Source: Flemingiibacterium sp045635785 (lineage in GTDB: Bacteria; Bacillota; Clostridia; Oscillospirales; CAG-272). Taken from it: a stretch of 64,000 nucleotides of DNA. Positions 18,518-27,041 of this stretch are shown piece after piece; positions within the stretch are counted from its first letter, which is position 1, and each line of letters begins with the position of its first letter. Made by a program: the position numbers and the translations under genes. The stretch covers positions 7,032 to 71,031 of the forward strand of contig JAZTWJ010000052.1 of assembly GCA_045635785.1 (NCBI GenBank). Reading direction: 5' to 3'. The notes under the pieces are model-generated. The model was given only the letters and a program-made list of their open reading frames with translations. It was not told the DNA's origin and ran no database searches.

Positions 18518-19366
18518 ATGTATAGGATCACCGCAAAGAAAAGCTTGAATCCCACCGTCACCATGATGAACATCGAGGCGCCGCTTGTTGCTAAAAAGGC
18601 ACAGCCAGGTCAGTTCATCATTCTCCGTACCGATGCGGACGGCGAGCGCATCCCTCTCACCATTGCAGGCTATGATCGCGCCGCAGGCACCGTAAAGATC
18701 ATTTTCCAGATCGTCGGCGCCACCACCGAAAAATTGAATCACAAAAATGTGGGAGATTCTCTCTCCGATTTTGTGGGCCCCCTTGGCATGCCCACCGAGC
18801 TGGAAGGACTGAAAAACGTTCTGATCGTAGGCGGCGGCGTAGGCTGTGCCATCGCCCTGCCCATCGCTGCGGCTCTGCATGAAGCAGGATGTCATGTAAC
18901 CTCTGTCATCGGCTTCCGTTCAAAGGATCTGCTGATCCTCGAAGACGAATTCAAAGCGGCATCGGAGCGTCTGGTTGTCATGACCGACCACGGCTCCTAC
19001 GGCAGAGAAGGCAATGTCTGCATTCCGCTGAACGAAATGTTCGCCGCAGGCGAGCGATTTGATAAGGTCATCACCATCGGTCCCCTCATCATGATGAAAT
19101 TTGTTGTCGAGGCGACACGTCCCACGGGAATTCCCTGTGTTGTTTCCATGAATCCCATCATGATCGACGGCACGGGAATGTGCGGCGGATGCCGTCTGAC
19201 TCTGCATCGCGACGGACAGCGCATCACCAAATTCGCTTGTGTGGACGGACCCGATTTCAATGGCTACGAGGTGGATTTTGACGAGGCAATGGAGCGCGGC
19301 ACCATGTTCCGCGATTTTGAACGCCACGCCCATGAGGAAGCCTGCAATCTGTTCAAAAACGCATAA
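18518..19366 (+). CDS. nfnA: NADH-dependent ferredoxin:NADP+ oxidoreductase subunit A (NfnA) / FNR-like
   Basis: 282 aa with an FAD-binding barrel (RIPLTIAGYD), an NAD-binding segment (NVLIVGGGVGCAIALPIAAA) and a C-terminal [2Fe-2S] cysteine set (DGTGMCGGCRLTL, FACVDGPDF). With the next gene it matches the NfnAB pair, which bifurcates electrons between NADH, ferredoxin and NADP+. The same fold also serves PyrK-like or GltB-associated subunits, but the partner gene favours Nfn. It begins MYRITAKKSLNPTV; the Shine-Dalgarno lies upstream of a hairpin. Confidence 0.88.
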   Translation: MYRITAKKSLNPTVTMMNIEAPLVAKKAQPGQFIILRTDADGERIPLTIAGYDRAAGTVKIIFQIVGATTEKLNHKNVGDSLSDFVGPLGMPTELEGLKNVLIVGGGVGCAIALPIAAALHEAGCHVTSVIGFRSKDLLILEDEFKAASERLVVMTDHGSYGREGNVCIPLNEMFAAGERFDKVITIGPLIMMKFVVEATRPTGIPCVVSMNPIMIDGTGMCGGCRLTLHRDGQRITKFACVDGPDFNGYEVDFDEAMERGTMFRDFERHAHEEACNLFKNA

Positions 19367-19392
19367 TATCGCAATAAAAGGAAGATAGACAA

Positions 19393-20805
19393 ATGTCTAA
19401 CATGTCAAACATCAAAAATCCTATGCCCACGCAGGATCCTGCAAAACGGGCGCATAATTTCGATGAGGTCGCCCTCGGCTATTCGAAAGAAGCCGCGCTG
19501 GACGAAGCTCTGCGCTGTCTTGACTGCAAGCATATGCCTTGCGTAAGCGGCTGTCCCGTCAACATTCACATTCCCGCCTTCATCGGCAAAATTCGCGAGT
19601 GCGATTTCGAGGGCGCATATCAAATCATCGCAAAGACATCCTCTCTGCCGGCGGTTTGCGGTCGTGTATGCCCGCAGGAAACCCAATGCGAGGCGAAATG
19701 TGTCCGCGGCATCAAAGGCGAGCCGGTGGGAATCGGCAGATTGGAACGGTTTGTCGCCGACTGGCACAATGCCCATTCAAGCATGCCTTCCGAGCCCGTA
19801 AAATTCAACGGTCACAAGGTTGCCGTTATCGGATCGGGCCCTTCCGGTCTGACCTGCGCAGGCGATCTTGCCCGCATGGGATACAGCGTCACCGTTTTTG
19901 AAGCTCTGCATACCGCAGGCGGTGTGCTGGTATACGGCATCCCCGAATTCCGTCTTCCCAAGGCGATCGTCGAAAAGGAAGTGGAAAATTTGAAGGCGAT
20001 GGGCGTAAAAATCGAAACCAATGTGGTCATCGGCAAAACGCTTACCGTGGATGAGCTGTTCGAGGAGGGCTTTGAGGCAGTGTTCATCGGCTCGGGAGCA
20101 GGTCTCCCCGCCTTCATGAATATCCCCGGCGAAAGCCTCAAGGGCGTATATTCGGCAAACGAATATCTCACGCGCTCCAATCTGATGAAAGCATTCCGAG
20201 AAAATCCCGTCACGCCCATTTCCAAGGGCGGCAAGGTCGCCGTAGTAGGCGGCGGCAACGTGGCGATGGATGCGGCAAGAACCGCTCTGCGTCTCGGCGC
20301 CGATAAGGTCTATATCGTCTACCGCCGTTCCATGGAGGAGCTTCCTGCGCGCCGTGAGGAGGTAGAGCATGCCATGGAGGAGGGGATCGAATTCCTTCTT
20401 CTCAACAATCCCGTGGAGATCCTCGGCTATCGCAACGAAAACGACCGTCGCGATCCGAAAAACGGCTGTGTAACCGGCATGCGCTGCATCAAAATGGAGC
20501 TTGGCGAGCCGGATGAAAAGGGACGTCGCCGTCCCATCCCCGTGGAGGGCAGTGAATATGTTCTGGATGTGGATACAGTGGTTATTTCTATCGGTACCAC
20601 ACCCAATCCGCTGATCAAATCCACCACCGAAGGGCTGGAGGTCAATTCACACGGCGGCATTATCGTCAACGAAGACGGGCTGACATCCCGCAGCGCGGTC
20701 TATGCGGGCGGAGACGCCGTAACAGGCGCCGCCACGGTCATTTCCGCCATGGGTGCAGGCAAAACTGCGGCAAAAGCCATCAACGAATATCTGAGCAACA
20801 AGTAA
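19393..20805 (+). CDS. nfnB: NfnB / NADPH-dependent glutamate synthase small-chain family flavoprotein
   Basis: 470 aa. N-terminal [4Fe-4S] cysteine clusters (CLDCKHMPCVSGCP and CGRVCPQETQCEAKC) are followed by FAD (VAVIGSGPSGLTCAGDLAR) and NADPH (VAVVGGGNVAMDAARTALRL) Rossmann folds. The small chain of glutamate synthase has the same layout. However, no gltB large chain is nearby and nfnA lies 26 nt upstream, so the electron-bifurcating transhydrogenase is the better call. GGAAG precedes the ATG. Confidence 0.88.
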   Translation: MSNMSNIKNPMPTQDPAKRAHNFDEVALGYSKEAALDEALRCLDCKHMPCVSGCPVNIHIPAFIGKIRECDFEGAYQIIAKTSSLPAVCGRVCPQETQCEAKCVRGIKGEPVGIGRLERFVADWHNAHSSMPSEPVKFNGHKVAVIGSGPSGLTCAGDLARMGYSVTVFEALHTAGGVLVYGIPEFRLPKAIVEKEVENLKAMGVKIETNVVIGKTLTVDELFEEGFEAVFIGSGAGLPAFMNIPGESLKGVYSANEYLTRSNLMKAFRENPVTPISKGGKVAVVGGGNVAMDAARTALRLGADKVYIVYRRSMEELPARREEVEHAMEEGIEFLLLNNPVEILGYRNENDRRDPKNGCVTGMRCIKMELGEPDEKGRRRPIPVEGSEYVLDVDTVVISIGTTPNPLIKSTTEGLEVNSHGGIIVNEDGLTSRSAVYAGGDAVTGAATVISAMGAGKTAAKAINEYLSNK

Positions 20806-20810
20806 AAATA

Positions 20811-20893
20811 TCCCGCGGTGCTGTGACCAACACCGCGGGATCACTGTTTTCGGAAAAATATAAGGCAGTCGCTGCAGCGCGACTGCCTTTTTA
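20811..20893 (+). terminator. Two tandem hairpins ending the nfnAB operon
   Basis: TCCCGCGGTG pairs with CACCGCGGGA (20811-20840) without a strong T run. AAGGCAGTCGC (20862) pairs with GCGACTGCCTT (ending 20889) followed by T residues, a good intrinsic terminator. Confidence 0.85.
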
Positions 20894-20914
20894 ACTGAAC
20901 GGTCTGTTCTTATT

Positions 20915-21331
20915 TTAATGATTGCGAGATGACTTGGGATTTACAATTTCGCGCCAATCAAGTCCGCCGTTTTCCAGCGCGCAGACCAAAACCTCGGCGG
21001 TCGCAATATTGGTCGCCACCGGCACATTGTAAACATCGCACATGCGGAGAAGGTTGTTATGCTCCTCGTCAAATGCCACATCTCTTGAAGTGTCTCTGAA
21101 ATAAATGAGAAGATCAATTTCGTTGTATGCAATACGGGATGTAATTTGCTGTGCACCGCCGTGCGCGCCGGAAAGGAGACGCTCGATATGAAGACCGGTC
21201 GCCTCGGAAATATATTTGCCGGTAATACCGGTTGCACAAAGACTATGCTTGCACAGAATACCACAGTATGCAATACAGAACTGCGTCATAAGCTCTTTTT
21301 TCTTGTCGTCAGCGATGATTGCAATTTCCAT
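20915..21331 (-). CDS. Methylglyoxal synthase-like protein with catalytic residues replaced
   Basis: 138 aa with clear methylglyoxal synthase fold signatures: IAIIADDKKKELM, ATGITGKYISEATG, the SGxxGGxQQI loop, and VYNVPVATNIATAEVLV. In E. coli and Bacillus enzymes the loop is SGPMGGDQQ/SGPLGGDQQ with the catalytic Asp; here it reads SGAHGGAQQ, with Ala in that place. The conserved His of AHD is Asp (ADD), and the HDPD/HEPD segment is DEEHN. The protein may therefore have lost or changed activity. It may be cotranscribed with nothing: the MinD-like gene ends about 60 nt upstream on the same strand. Confidence 0.8.
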   Translation of the reverse strand: MEIAIIADDKKKELMTQFCIAYCGILCKHSLCATGITGKYISEATGLHIERLLSGAHGGAQQITSRIAYNEIDLLIYFRDTSRDVAFDEEHNNLLRMCDVYNVPVATNIATAEVLVCALENGGLDWREIVNPKSSRNH

Positions 21332-21391
21332 TTGTGAATCCTATCCTTTCGTTTTTCTGGGATTGCCATATCTTTTTCTATGAATCTTTTT

Positions 21392-22276
21392 CTATATCTG
21401 CCCAAAAAGGCGTTTTAACTGTCTTTTGACCTGCATTCCGCGGAAGCCGTAGAACAGCGGCACATATTTTCCATCCAGTCTGCAAGCGATATTATCAAAA
21501 GCGATCGCCGCATTGGAGCTCTTCAGCTGGCATGCAAGCCTGCCGTTTTCCGCCGCCAGCATCATTTCCGTCTCATAGGGAACGATGCCGCAGAGCTGGA
21601 TAAAGGATTTGTCAATAATTTCATTGATGCCCGGTCTTGTGCCGCCAATGGCGCTGGCAAGATCGAAGCTGTTGATCAGCAGTCGCTGTTCAGGAACCCT
21701 TCTTCGCAGAAGATAGTCGCCTGTCTGCCCCGCCGCCCGTATGCTGGAGGGCTGATGGGATGCCACGATGATGGCACTGTCCGTCATGCCGGAATCAAGC
21801 ACCGCAGGAACACCGAGAGAGCCGGGTGTATCAAGCAAAATATAGTCAAAGGGCTTGAAATTCAGCGCATCCGTGAGAACTTTCTTAAATTCCTCTGCCG
21901 TGATATCATGGCCGCCGCGGAAGGGTGCCGCCGCAAAATAAAGGCTGTCACAGCGTTCATCCTGCAAAAGCACACGGGAAAGCGCAGCGCGTCCCTTGGC
22001 AGCGTCGTATATATCATACATGATCTCATTTTCGACCCCGAGCACCAGATCCAGGCAGCGCATGTCGAAATCGCAATCGCATAGAAGCACCAGCTTGCCG
22101 CGCCGAGCCAGCGCCATGGCAAGGTTCGCCGCCACCGTTGATTTTCCGACTCCGCCTTTGCACGAGGTGATAAGCGTAATCTTTGCCGTGTTAATACCCC
22201 CTGCCGTTTCGCAGCAATGAGCTCTTTTTTTGATACATTCTGCAACATACGAAAATGCGTGTAGAAGCCCACGCAT
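21392..22276 (-). CDS. MinD/ParA-family ATPase
   Basis: Up to 294 aa. The deviant Walker A is SCKGGVGKSTVAANLAMALA, followed by CDCDFDMRCLDLVLGVEN (close to MinD's DxDxGLRNLD region) and the Walker B segment YILLDTPGSLGV. The C-terminus is basic (RGMQVKRQLKRLFG), as for MinD membrane binding, suggesting a division-site or positioning role. No minC or minE is adjacent. The ATG at 22276 has no Shine-Dalgarno and is followed by a hairpin. The conserved domain begins about 27 codons later, at ATT 22195 preceded by AGGGGG, so the true start is uncertain. Confidence 0.78.
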   Translation of the reverse strand: MRGLLHAFSYVAECIKKRAHCCETAGGINTAKITLITSCKGGVGKSTVAANLAMALARRGKLVLLCDCDFDMRCLDLVLGVENEIMYDIYDAAKGRAALSRVLLQDERCDSLYFAAAPFRGGHDITAEEFKKVLTDALNFKPFDYILLDTPGSLGVPAVLDSGMTDSAIIVASHQPSSIRAAGQTGDYLLRRRVPEQRLLINSFDLASAIGGTRPGINEIIDKSFIQLCGIVPYETEMMLAAENGRLACQLKSSNAAIAFDNIACRLDGKYVPLFYGFRGMQVKRQLKRLFGQI

Positions 22277-22325
22277 TTTTCAATTCATTAGCATGTAAAC
22301 ACAAATTGTTTATTATATTAATAAT

Positions 22326-22355
22326 ATGATACCATGTTTTTGTGGTTTCTGTCAA
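22326..22355 (-). promoter_or_regulatory. Promoter for the MinD-like gene
   Basis: On the minus strand TTGACA (22355-22350) and TATCAT (22331-22326) are 18 nt apart. The leader runs to the gene and includes a hairpin (AAAATGCGTG with CACGCATTTT, about 22250-22280) that overlaps the first possible start codon. Confidence 0.65.
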
Positions 22356-22522
22356 TAGTGCAACGCAATTTTTTACCAATAAAACCGCAGATTTTACAGT
22401 TTGTACAAATATAATTCGCATTGTTTCGCAAAAAAACGGCATTGTTTCGGCAAAATCACATCACAATCGGAAAAATGCCGAAAAAAAGATCGATCTCGCC
22501 TTGAATATTTACAAAATGCGGA

Positions 22523-22551
22523 TTGTTTTTTTGCGTAAAATCGTGTATAAT
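22523..22551 (+). promoter_or_regulatory. glyA promoter
   Basis: TTGTTT (22523-22528) and a perfect TATAAT (22546-22551) are separated by 17 nt, about 38 nt before the glyA ATG. Confidence 0.65.
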
Positions 22552-22588
22552 AATTATAACTTTATATTTTTAAGGAGATTTGAAAACA

Positions 22589-23836
22589 ATGGTTAAGAAA
22601 AACATGGAATTTATCAAAGGCTTCGATGCCGAGATCGGCGAGGCGATCGAAAAGGAATACGCCCGTCAGCAGAGAGGTCTTGAGCTGATCGCATCCGAAA
22701 ACGTGGTCTCTCCCGCAGTCATGGCTGCCATGGGTACTGTGCTCACCAACAAGTATGCGGAGGGTTACCCGGGCAAGCGTTACTACGGCGGATGCGAGTG
22801 CGTGGACATCGCCGAAAATATTGCCATCGAGCGCGCAAAGAAGCTGTTCGGTGCCGAGCATGCAAACGTACAGCCCCACTCCGGCGCGCAGGCGAACACC
22901 GCCGTGTATCTGGCTCTGCTCAATCCCGGCGATACCGTTATGGGTATGAATCTTGCCCACGGCGGTCATCTGACCCACGGCAGCCCCGTCAATATTTCGG
23001 GTATTCTGTACAACTTCATCCCCTACGGCGTTGAGGACGATACCGGTACCATCGACTACGACAAGGTGGAATTCCTTGCAAACGAACACAAGCCGAAGCT
23101 CATCGTAGCTGGCGCATCCGCTTACCCCCGTGTTATCGACTTCAAGCGTCTTTCCGAAATTGCAAAGTCTGTGGGCGCGTATCTGATGGTTGACATGGCA
23201 CACATCGCCGGTCTGGTTGCGGCAGGTCTGCATCCCAATCCCGTTCCCTATGCGGATGTTGTCACCACCACCACCCACAAAACGCTGCGCGGTCCTCGCG
23301 GCGGTATGATCCTCTGCCGTGAAGAGCTGGCAAAGGCGATCAACAAGGCAGTTTTCCCCGGCACCCAGGGCGGTCCGCTCATGCACGTCATCGCATCCAA
23401 GGCAGTATGCTTCGGTGAGGCGCTCAAGCCCGAATTTAAGGCATATCAGGAGCAGATCGTAAAGAATGCGGCAGCTCTTGCCGACGGTTTGGTAGCCGAA
23501 GGCTTCAATCTGGTTTCCGGCGGCACCGACAATCACCTTATGTTAGTGGATCTTCGCAACATGGGCATCACCGGCAAGCAGCTGGAAAAGCAGCTCGATG
23601 AGGTTTACATCACCGTCAATAAGAACGCAGTTCCCAACGATCCCGAGTCTCCCTTTGTTACCAGCGGTGTGCGCATCGGTACCCCCGCAGTTACTTCCCG
23701 CGGACTGAAAGAGGACGATATGAAGGTTATCGCCCATCTCATCAAGCTGGCTGCTACCGATTTCGAAAACTCCGCCGACTATATCCGCGCAGAGGTTACG
23801 AAAATCTGTCAAAAATACCCGCTTTATGAGGGCTGA
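22589..23836 (+). CDS. glyA: Serine hydroxymethyltransferase
   Basis: 415 aa, full length. The PLP enzyme converts serine and tetrahydrofolate to glycine and methylene-THF. Conserved blocks include LELIASENVVSPAV, YAEGYPGKRYYGGCE, the PLP-lysine segment VVTTTTHKTLRGPRGG, and SGVRIGTPAVTSRG. AAGGAG is upstream of the ATG at 22589. A single gene with its own promoter; strongly biased codons suggest high expression. Confidence 0.98.
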   Translation: MVKKNMEFIKGFDAEIGEAIEKEYARQQRGLELIASENVVSPAVMAAMGTVLTNKYAEGYPGKRYYGGCECVDIAENIAIERAKKLFGAEHANVQPHSGAQANTAVYLALLNPGDTVMGMNLAHGGHLTHGSPVNISGILYNFIPYGVEDDTGTIDYDKVEFLANEHKPKLIVAGASAYPRVIDFKRLSEIAKSVGAYLMVDMAHIAGLVAAGLHPNPVPYADVVTTTTHKTLRGPRGGMILCREELAKAINKAVFPGTQGGPLMHVIASKAVCFGEALKPEFKAYQEQIVKNAAALADGLVAEGFNLVSGGTDNHLMLVDLRNMGITGKQLEKQLDEVYITVNKNAVPNDPESPFVTSGVRIGTPAVTSRGLKEDDMKVIAHLIKLAATDFENSADYIRAEVTKICQKYPLYEG

Positions 23837-23867
23837 TTAAACCGAATTTTTACATACGAACGACAAA

Positions 23868-23916
23868 GAAGGGCTGTGGCATCCATGCCATACCCTTCGC
23901 CGTTCGAATAATAATT
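23868..23916 (+). promoter_or_regulatory. Two hairpins upstream of cinA
   Basis: GAAGGG-CTG-TGGCAT (23868-23882) pairs with ATGCCA-TA-CCCTTC (23885-23898). A second hairpin, CGAAT-AATA-ATTCG, follows at about 23903-23916. The first may end glyA transcription, but it lacks a T run. The cinA Shine-Dalgarno GAGAAGG comes after both. Confidence 0.5.
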
Positions 23917-23947
23917 CGTGCTTTTGCGCGAAGATTCGGAGAAGGCA

Positions 23948-25204
23948 ATGATTAAAATTAACAGCGCAGAAATTCTGTGTGTCGGCACCGAGCTGCTTCT
24001 CGGCGACATCATCAACACGGACGCGGCATATATTTCCCGCAGACTTGCATCGCTTGGCATCAACCAATATTACCAAGGCGTGGTAGGCGACAATCCCATT
24101 CGTTTGGAAGGTGCCTTGAAGCTTGCGCTGTCCCGCAGCGATCTTGTCATTCTCACAGGCGGACTTGGGCCCACCTACGACGATCTGACCAAGGAAACCG
24201 CCGCTAAGCTCATGAAGCGCGCCATGTTCATGCACGAGGAAAGCCTCACGCGTATGATGGCGCGCATGAATCGCTATGGAGCGCCCATCACCGAAAACAA
24301 CAAAAAACAGGCTCTCATGCCAGAAGGCGCCATTGTTTTCAAAAATGATTACGGCACCGCACCCGGGCTTGCCATCGAGGACGAAGAACAGGGAAAGATC
24401 ATCATTCTGCTTCCCGGGCCGCCCCGTGAGCTGGAGCCAATGTTCGCTGAGCAGGTGGAACCGTATCTGAAGAAATTCTCCGACCACGTTCTGGTTTCAA
24501 AAACCATTCACATCTTCGGCATGGGAGAATCCCGCGTGGAATCCATCCTGCGCCCGTTGATGCTGGAATCGAAGAATCCCACCATCGCGCCCTATGCCAA
24601 GGACGGCGAGGTACAGCTGCGCGTGACTGCCTCCGGCAAAACCGCAGACGAATGCATCGCCCTTTGCGATGCCGCCATCGAAAAAATCTACGATAGCGAA
24701 GTCGGCGCCTTCATCTACGGCGTGGATGTGGGCTCGCTGGAGCAGGCGTTTGTCAACGAGCTGATCAAGCAGCACAAAAAGGTCGCCTGCGCGGAATCCT
24801 GCACGGGCGGTTATGTGGCAAAACGCATCACCAATGTGAGCGGTGCCAGCGAGGTTCTTGAAGGCAGTATCGTCACCTACGCCAATCGCGTGAAGGAGAA
24901 CTTCGTCCACGTTTCACATGAAACGTTGCAATCCCACGGCGCGGTTTCCCGTGAAACGGCGCTCGAAATGGCGCGCGGCGTCAGAAAACTGTTTGACGCA
25001 GATGTGGGAATCTCCACCACAGGCATCGCCGGCCCCGGCGGCGGCACGCCCGAAAAGCCTGTCGGCACCGTATTTGTTGCCGTCTGCTGCGGCGAAAAAG
25101 AGGACGTGCGCGAGCTGCATGTGGGTAACGGGCTTGCCACCCGCGAATATGTTCGCTATGTTTCCGCAAGCAATGCGCTGGATTTGGCACGGCGGATGCT
25201 TTGA
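23948..25204 (+). CDS. cinA: CinA-family protein (competence/damage-inducible, NMN deamidase-type)
   Basis: 418 aa with two domains: an N-terminal molybdopterin-binding-like fold (CVGTELLLGDIINTDAAYIS, LTGGLGPTYDDLTKE) and a C-terminal PncC/NMN amidohydrolase domain (VACAESCTGGYVAKRITN, STTGIAGPGGGTPEKPVG). It takes part in pyridine nucleotide recycling. ATG 23948 with GAGAAGG upstream is preferred over an in-frame GTG at 23918. The gene contains two degenerate parS-like palindromes at 24910-24925 and 24943-24958. Confidence 0.95.
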   Translation: MIKINSAEILCVGTELLLGDIINTDAAYISRRLASLGINQYYQGVVGDNPIRLEGALKLALSRSDLVILTGGLGPTYDDLTKETAAKLMKRAMFMHEESLTRMMARMNRYGAPITENNKKQALMPEGAIVFKNDYGTAPGLAIEDEEQGKIIILLPGPPRELEPMFAEQVEPYLKKFSDHVLVSKTIHIFGMGESRVESILRPLMLESKNPTIAPYAKDGEVQLRVTASGKTADECIALCDAAIEKIYDSEVGAFIYGVDVGSLEQAFVNELIKQHKKVACAESCTGGYVAKRITNVSGASEVLEGSIVTYANRVKENFVHVSHETLQSHGAVSRETALEMARGVRKLFDADVGISTTGIAGPGGGTPEKPVGTVFVAVCCGEKEDVRELHVGNGLATREYVRYVSASNALDLARRML

Positions 25205-25299
25205 TCGACTAGCTCGAAAATAACAAACAGGCATCCTCGTCTCTATGAAACAGCGCATGCCTCAGCCAACAAGCGAAGACTTTTAGAAAGGAGCGACGC

Positions 25300-26580
25300 A
25301 TGAACGCAACACAACTGATTGCCGCCATTAAAAGCGGTCAATACGACGGCATTTTCACCGAGCTTTACTTCAAAGACGCCATCGAGGCGCAAAAAGAGCG
25401 CTACTGCAAGGTGGTCAATGAATTTGCCGCATTGTTCGGCGGCGAGCGTGAAATCTCGCTTTTTTCTGTGGCGGGCAGAAGCGAAATCTCGGGCAACCAT
25501 ACTGACCACAACTACGGAAAAGTTCTTGCAGCTTCCATTGATCTCGATATCATCGCCGCGGCATCCCCAAGAGCGGATTTGCACATCAATATCAAGTCCG
25601 AGGGATTCCCGATTGACGAGGTGGATATTACGGATCCCTCTGTGGATGAGTCGCGTTACTACACCTCCGGCTCCATTATTTCGGGCATGTGCAGCGGCTT
25701 TCTTAAATACGGACACCGTGTGGGCGGCTATGACGCATACACCACATCCAATGTTCTAAAAGGCTCGGGGCTTTCTTCCTCCGCGGCATTTGAGGATATG
25801 GTGGGCTTCATTCTCAACCATTTCTATAACGACGGCGCGGTTGAAAATGCGGAAATCGCAAAAATCGCCCAGTATTCCGAAAACGTATTCTTCGGCAAGC
25901 CAAGCGGACTGATGGATCAGACCGCATGTGCGGTCGGCGGCTTTGTTGCCATCGACTTCAAGAATCCGAAGGACCCCATCATCGAAAAGCTTCCCTTTGA
26001 CCTTTCCGCAGCAGGCTATAGTCTTTGCATCGTCAACACGGGTGGAAATCATGCCAACCTCAACGACGACTACGCATCCGTTCCCGCCGAGATGAAAAAG
26101 ATCGCCTCCTACTTCGGCAAGCCCGTACTGCGCGAGGTGACGCCGGAAGAAATCCTCGGCAACATCAAGAGTCTCCGCGAACTTGCGGGCGACCGTGCTG
26201 TGCTGCGTGCCATCCATTACAAGAGCGAAAACGAGCGCGTAACAAGACAAACCTCCGCACTCAAAGCAGGCGATATAGATAATTTCTTCAAAGATGTTAT
26301 GGCATCAGGCAATTCCAGCTTCAAGTACCTGCAAAATGTTTACTCCGTCATAAATGTGAAAGAGCAGGGGCTTTCTCTTGCGCTCTGCCTCACAGAAATC
26401 GCGCTAAAGGGCAAAAAAGCGGCTTATCGCGTGCACGGCGGCGGCTTTGCAGGCACGATTCAGGCATTTGTTGCAAACGAAGATGTTCCCGCCTTCCGCG
26501 AGGCGCTTGACAGCGCTTTTGGAGACGGGGCAACCACCGTTCTTAAAGTGCGCCCCTATGGCGCCATTCGGATCCAGTGA
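25300..26580 (+). CDS. galK: Galactokinase-family GHMP kinase
   Basis: 426 aa. The galactokinase signature appears as GRSEISGNHTDHNYGKVLAA (canonical GRVNLIGEHTDYNxG), the ATP-binding GHMP motif as LKGSGLSSSAAFE, and the third motif as RVHGGGFAGTIQAF. The first sugar-binding signature differs enough that a related sugar substrate is possible. AAAGGAG lies before the ATG. The stop overlaps the next gene's start (TGATG). galT and galE are not nearby. Confidence 0.82.
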   Translation: MNATQLIAAIKSGQYDGIFTELYFKDAIEAQKERYCKVVNEFAALFGGEREISLFSVAGRSEISGNHTDHNYGKVLAASIDLDIIAAASPRADLHINIKSEGFPIDEVDITDPSVDESRYYTSGSIISGMCSGFLKYGHRVGGYDAYTTSNVLKGSGLSSSAAFEDMVGFILNHFYNDGAVENAEIAKIAQYSENVFFGKPSGLMDQTACAVGGFVAIDFKNPKDPIIEKLPFDLSAAGYSLCIVNTGGNHANLNDDYASVPAEMKKIASYFGKPVLREVTPEEILGNIKSLRELAGDRAVLRAIHYKSENERVTRQTSALKAGDIDNFFKDVMASGNSSFKYLQNVYSVINVKEQGLSLALCLTEIALKGKKAAYRVHGGGFAGTIQAFVANEDVPAFREALDSAFGDGATTVLKVRPYGAIRIQ

Positions 26581-27038
26581 TGGCAAAAAAGAAAGTAAAA
26601 AGAGCGCCCTCCGCAGCCTCGCGCAAGGATGCAGGACCGGGCGATAAGAAAAAATTCAATCTCCAACGCGCACTTTATCTGTTTATATCCACACTGGCGG
26701 CATTCGCCTTGCTTGAAGGCGTGATCGCGGCAGAAGAACGGGCAGGTCTTGCCTTCAGCATCATCACACCGATCTATTATATCATCTGCACCGTGCTGTT
26801 TCTTGTGGTGGTTTTTCTCAACCGCGGCTTCTCAAAACGGGAGCTGACGCCCGATATGTTAGATGAAGGCACCCCGCACGAAGATGCCGTAAAAATCTGC
26901 GAAAAGGTGAATCATCAGAAAAAGCTATCCAAAAAAGTCATGCTGATGCTCGTACCCTTTGTACTTGCGGTGCTGCTTGACATCATCTACCTTTTCTACG
27001 GCGATATGCTTGTCGGAATTTTCTCGATCTTCTCATAA
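26580..27038 (+). CDS. Small membrane protein of unknown function
   Basis: 152 aa. A basic N-terminus (MAKKKVKRAP...KKKFNLQR) is followed by two close hydrophobic helices (about residues 30-50 and 58-80), a charged cytoplasmic stretch, and a third helix near the C-terminus. I do not recognise the family. The gene overlaps the kinase stop and ends 3 nt before walJ, so it belongs to the galK-walJ-rlmH transcription unit. Confidence 0.75.
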   Translation: MAKKKVKRAPSAASRKDAGPGDKKKFNLQRALYLFISTLAAFALLEGVIAAEERAGLAFSIITPIYYIICTVLFLVVVFLNRGFSKRELTPDMLDEGTPHEDAVKICEKVNHQKKLSKKVMLMLVPFVLAVLLDIIYLFYGDMLVGIFSIFS

Positions 27039-27041
27039 GCC

